The notes under the pieces are model-generated. The model was not told where the DNA came from, did not search any database, and worked only from the letters and a program-made list of their open reading frames with translations. Position numbers and translations under genes: made by a program. DNA of 64,000 bases, taken from contig NZ_LRAC01000092.1 of assembly GCF_001517085.1 (NCBI RefSeq), positions 1 to 64,000 of the forward strand. The letters run 5' to 3'. This DNA is from Paenibacillus sp. DMB5. Its GTDB lineage: Bacteria; Bacillota; Bacilli; Paenibacillales; Paenibacillaceae. Below are positions 63,904-64,000 of this stretch, piece after piece. Numbering within the stretch: the stretch's first letter is position 1; every line of letters starts with the position of its first letter.

Positions 63904-63937
63904 AAGGCCTTGCCGTTTGCCCGGCAAGGCCTTTTTT
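63904..63937 (+). terminator. Terminator downstream of mutY
   Basis: AAGGCCTTGCC pairs exactly with GGCAAGGCCTT, then TTTTTT. The 63754-63903 gap shows nothing else. Confidence 0.9.
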
Positions 63938-64000
63938 GTATTATGGAGATGCGGCCTGGCAGTAGCCATACTAAAGCTGCCGGAGATGTTCCAGAGTATT

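Overview
The window reads as chromosome of a spore-forming Bacillota, most likely Paenibacillus. The evidence is a caa3-type cytochrome oxidase operon with Bacillus-style gene order (ctaCDEFG plus a DUF420 gene), a GerA-family germinant receptor operon, bacilliredoxins, a LipL-type octanoyltransferase, a KinB-like kinase, an EcsAB pair, a glgC-glgD-glgP cluster and strong AGGAGG-type ribosome binding sites with many GTG/TTG starts. DNA is moderately GC-rich throughout. I saw no rRNA, tRNA, insertion sequence, prophage or CRISPR array.

Layout. 1-2.3 kb: minus-strand lipid kinase (cut by the window edge), DUF4870 protein and serine hydrolase. 2.4-2.9 kb: hairpin-rich leader and a 62-aa protein. 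3.2-8.9 kb: caa3 oxidase operon. 8.9-9.75 kb: gene-free repeat region. 9.75-15.35 kb: MBL-fold hydrolase, then a GntR/YtrA-controlled double ABC transporter locus with a palindromic operator on its promoter. 15.4-20.4 kb: TraB-family protein, c-di-AMP (ydaO) riboswitch with terminator before an RCK-like orphan, two bacillithiol/glutaredoxin-type redox proteins, ThuA and CHAD proteins. 20.6-25.95 kb: LipL, nitrilase-family amidase, MarR with nitroreductase and monooxygenase, MtnE-like aminotransferase. 26-30 kb: ArsR with SulP transporter, DUF1361, alkyltransferase-like protein, DUF2569. 30.1-34.2 kb: germinant receptor operon. 34.3-36.1 kb: small enzymes. 36.1-42.9 kb: repeat cluster, YkcB/YkcC-like glycosyltransferase pair, short flavoprotein and an OmpR-type two-component system. 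43-48.1 kb: glycogen genes. 48.2-56.3 kb: fRMsr, wHTH protein, GNAT, two MFS transporters, MarR and EcsAB. 56.4-63.8 kb: HI0933 flavoprotein, KinB-like kinase, bacilliredoxin, NadE, hydrolase, AcpS, MutY.

Genes that act together: the oxidase subunits and assembly factors; three redox-defence proteins (glutaredoxin-like, YtxJ, BrxA/B) with fRMsr; two glycosyltransferases of the undecaprenyl-phosphate-sugar type; GlgC/GlgD making ADP-glucose and GlgP degrading the polymer; and the germination receptor A, C and B subunits.

A striking general feature is that eight protein-coding genes (lipid kinase, ctaD, lipL, nitrilase, gerKB-type gene, GT39, MFS, mutY) each carry one frame break, and seven are explained by exactly one missing base, mostly in G/C-rich stretches. 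Since these include housekeeping genes, I read most as sequencing or assembly errors rather than real gene decay. The most interesting biology is the riboswitch-controlled RCK-like orphan, the unexplained structured leader near 2.5 kb, the YtrA-type operator with its tandem half-site array, and three families of intergenic repeats.
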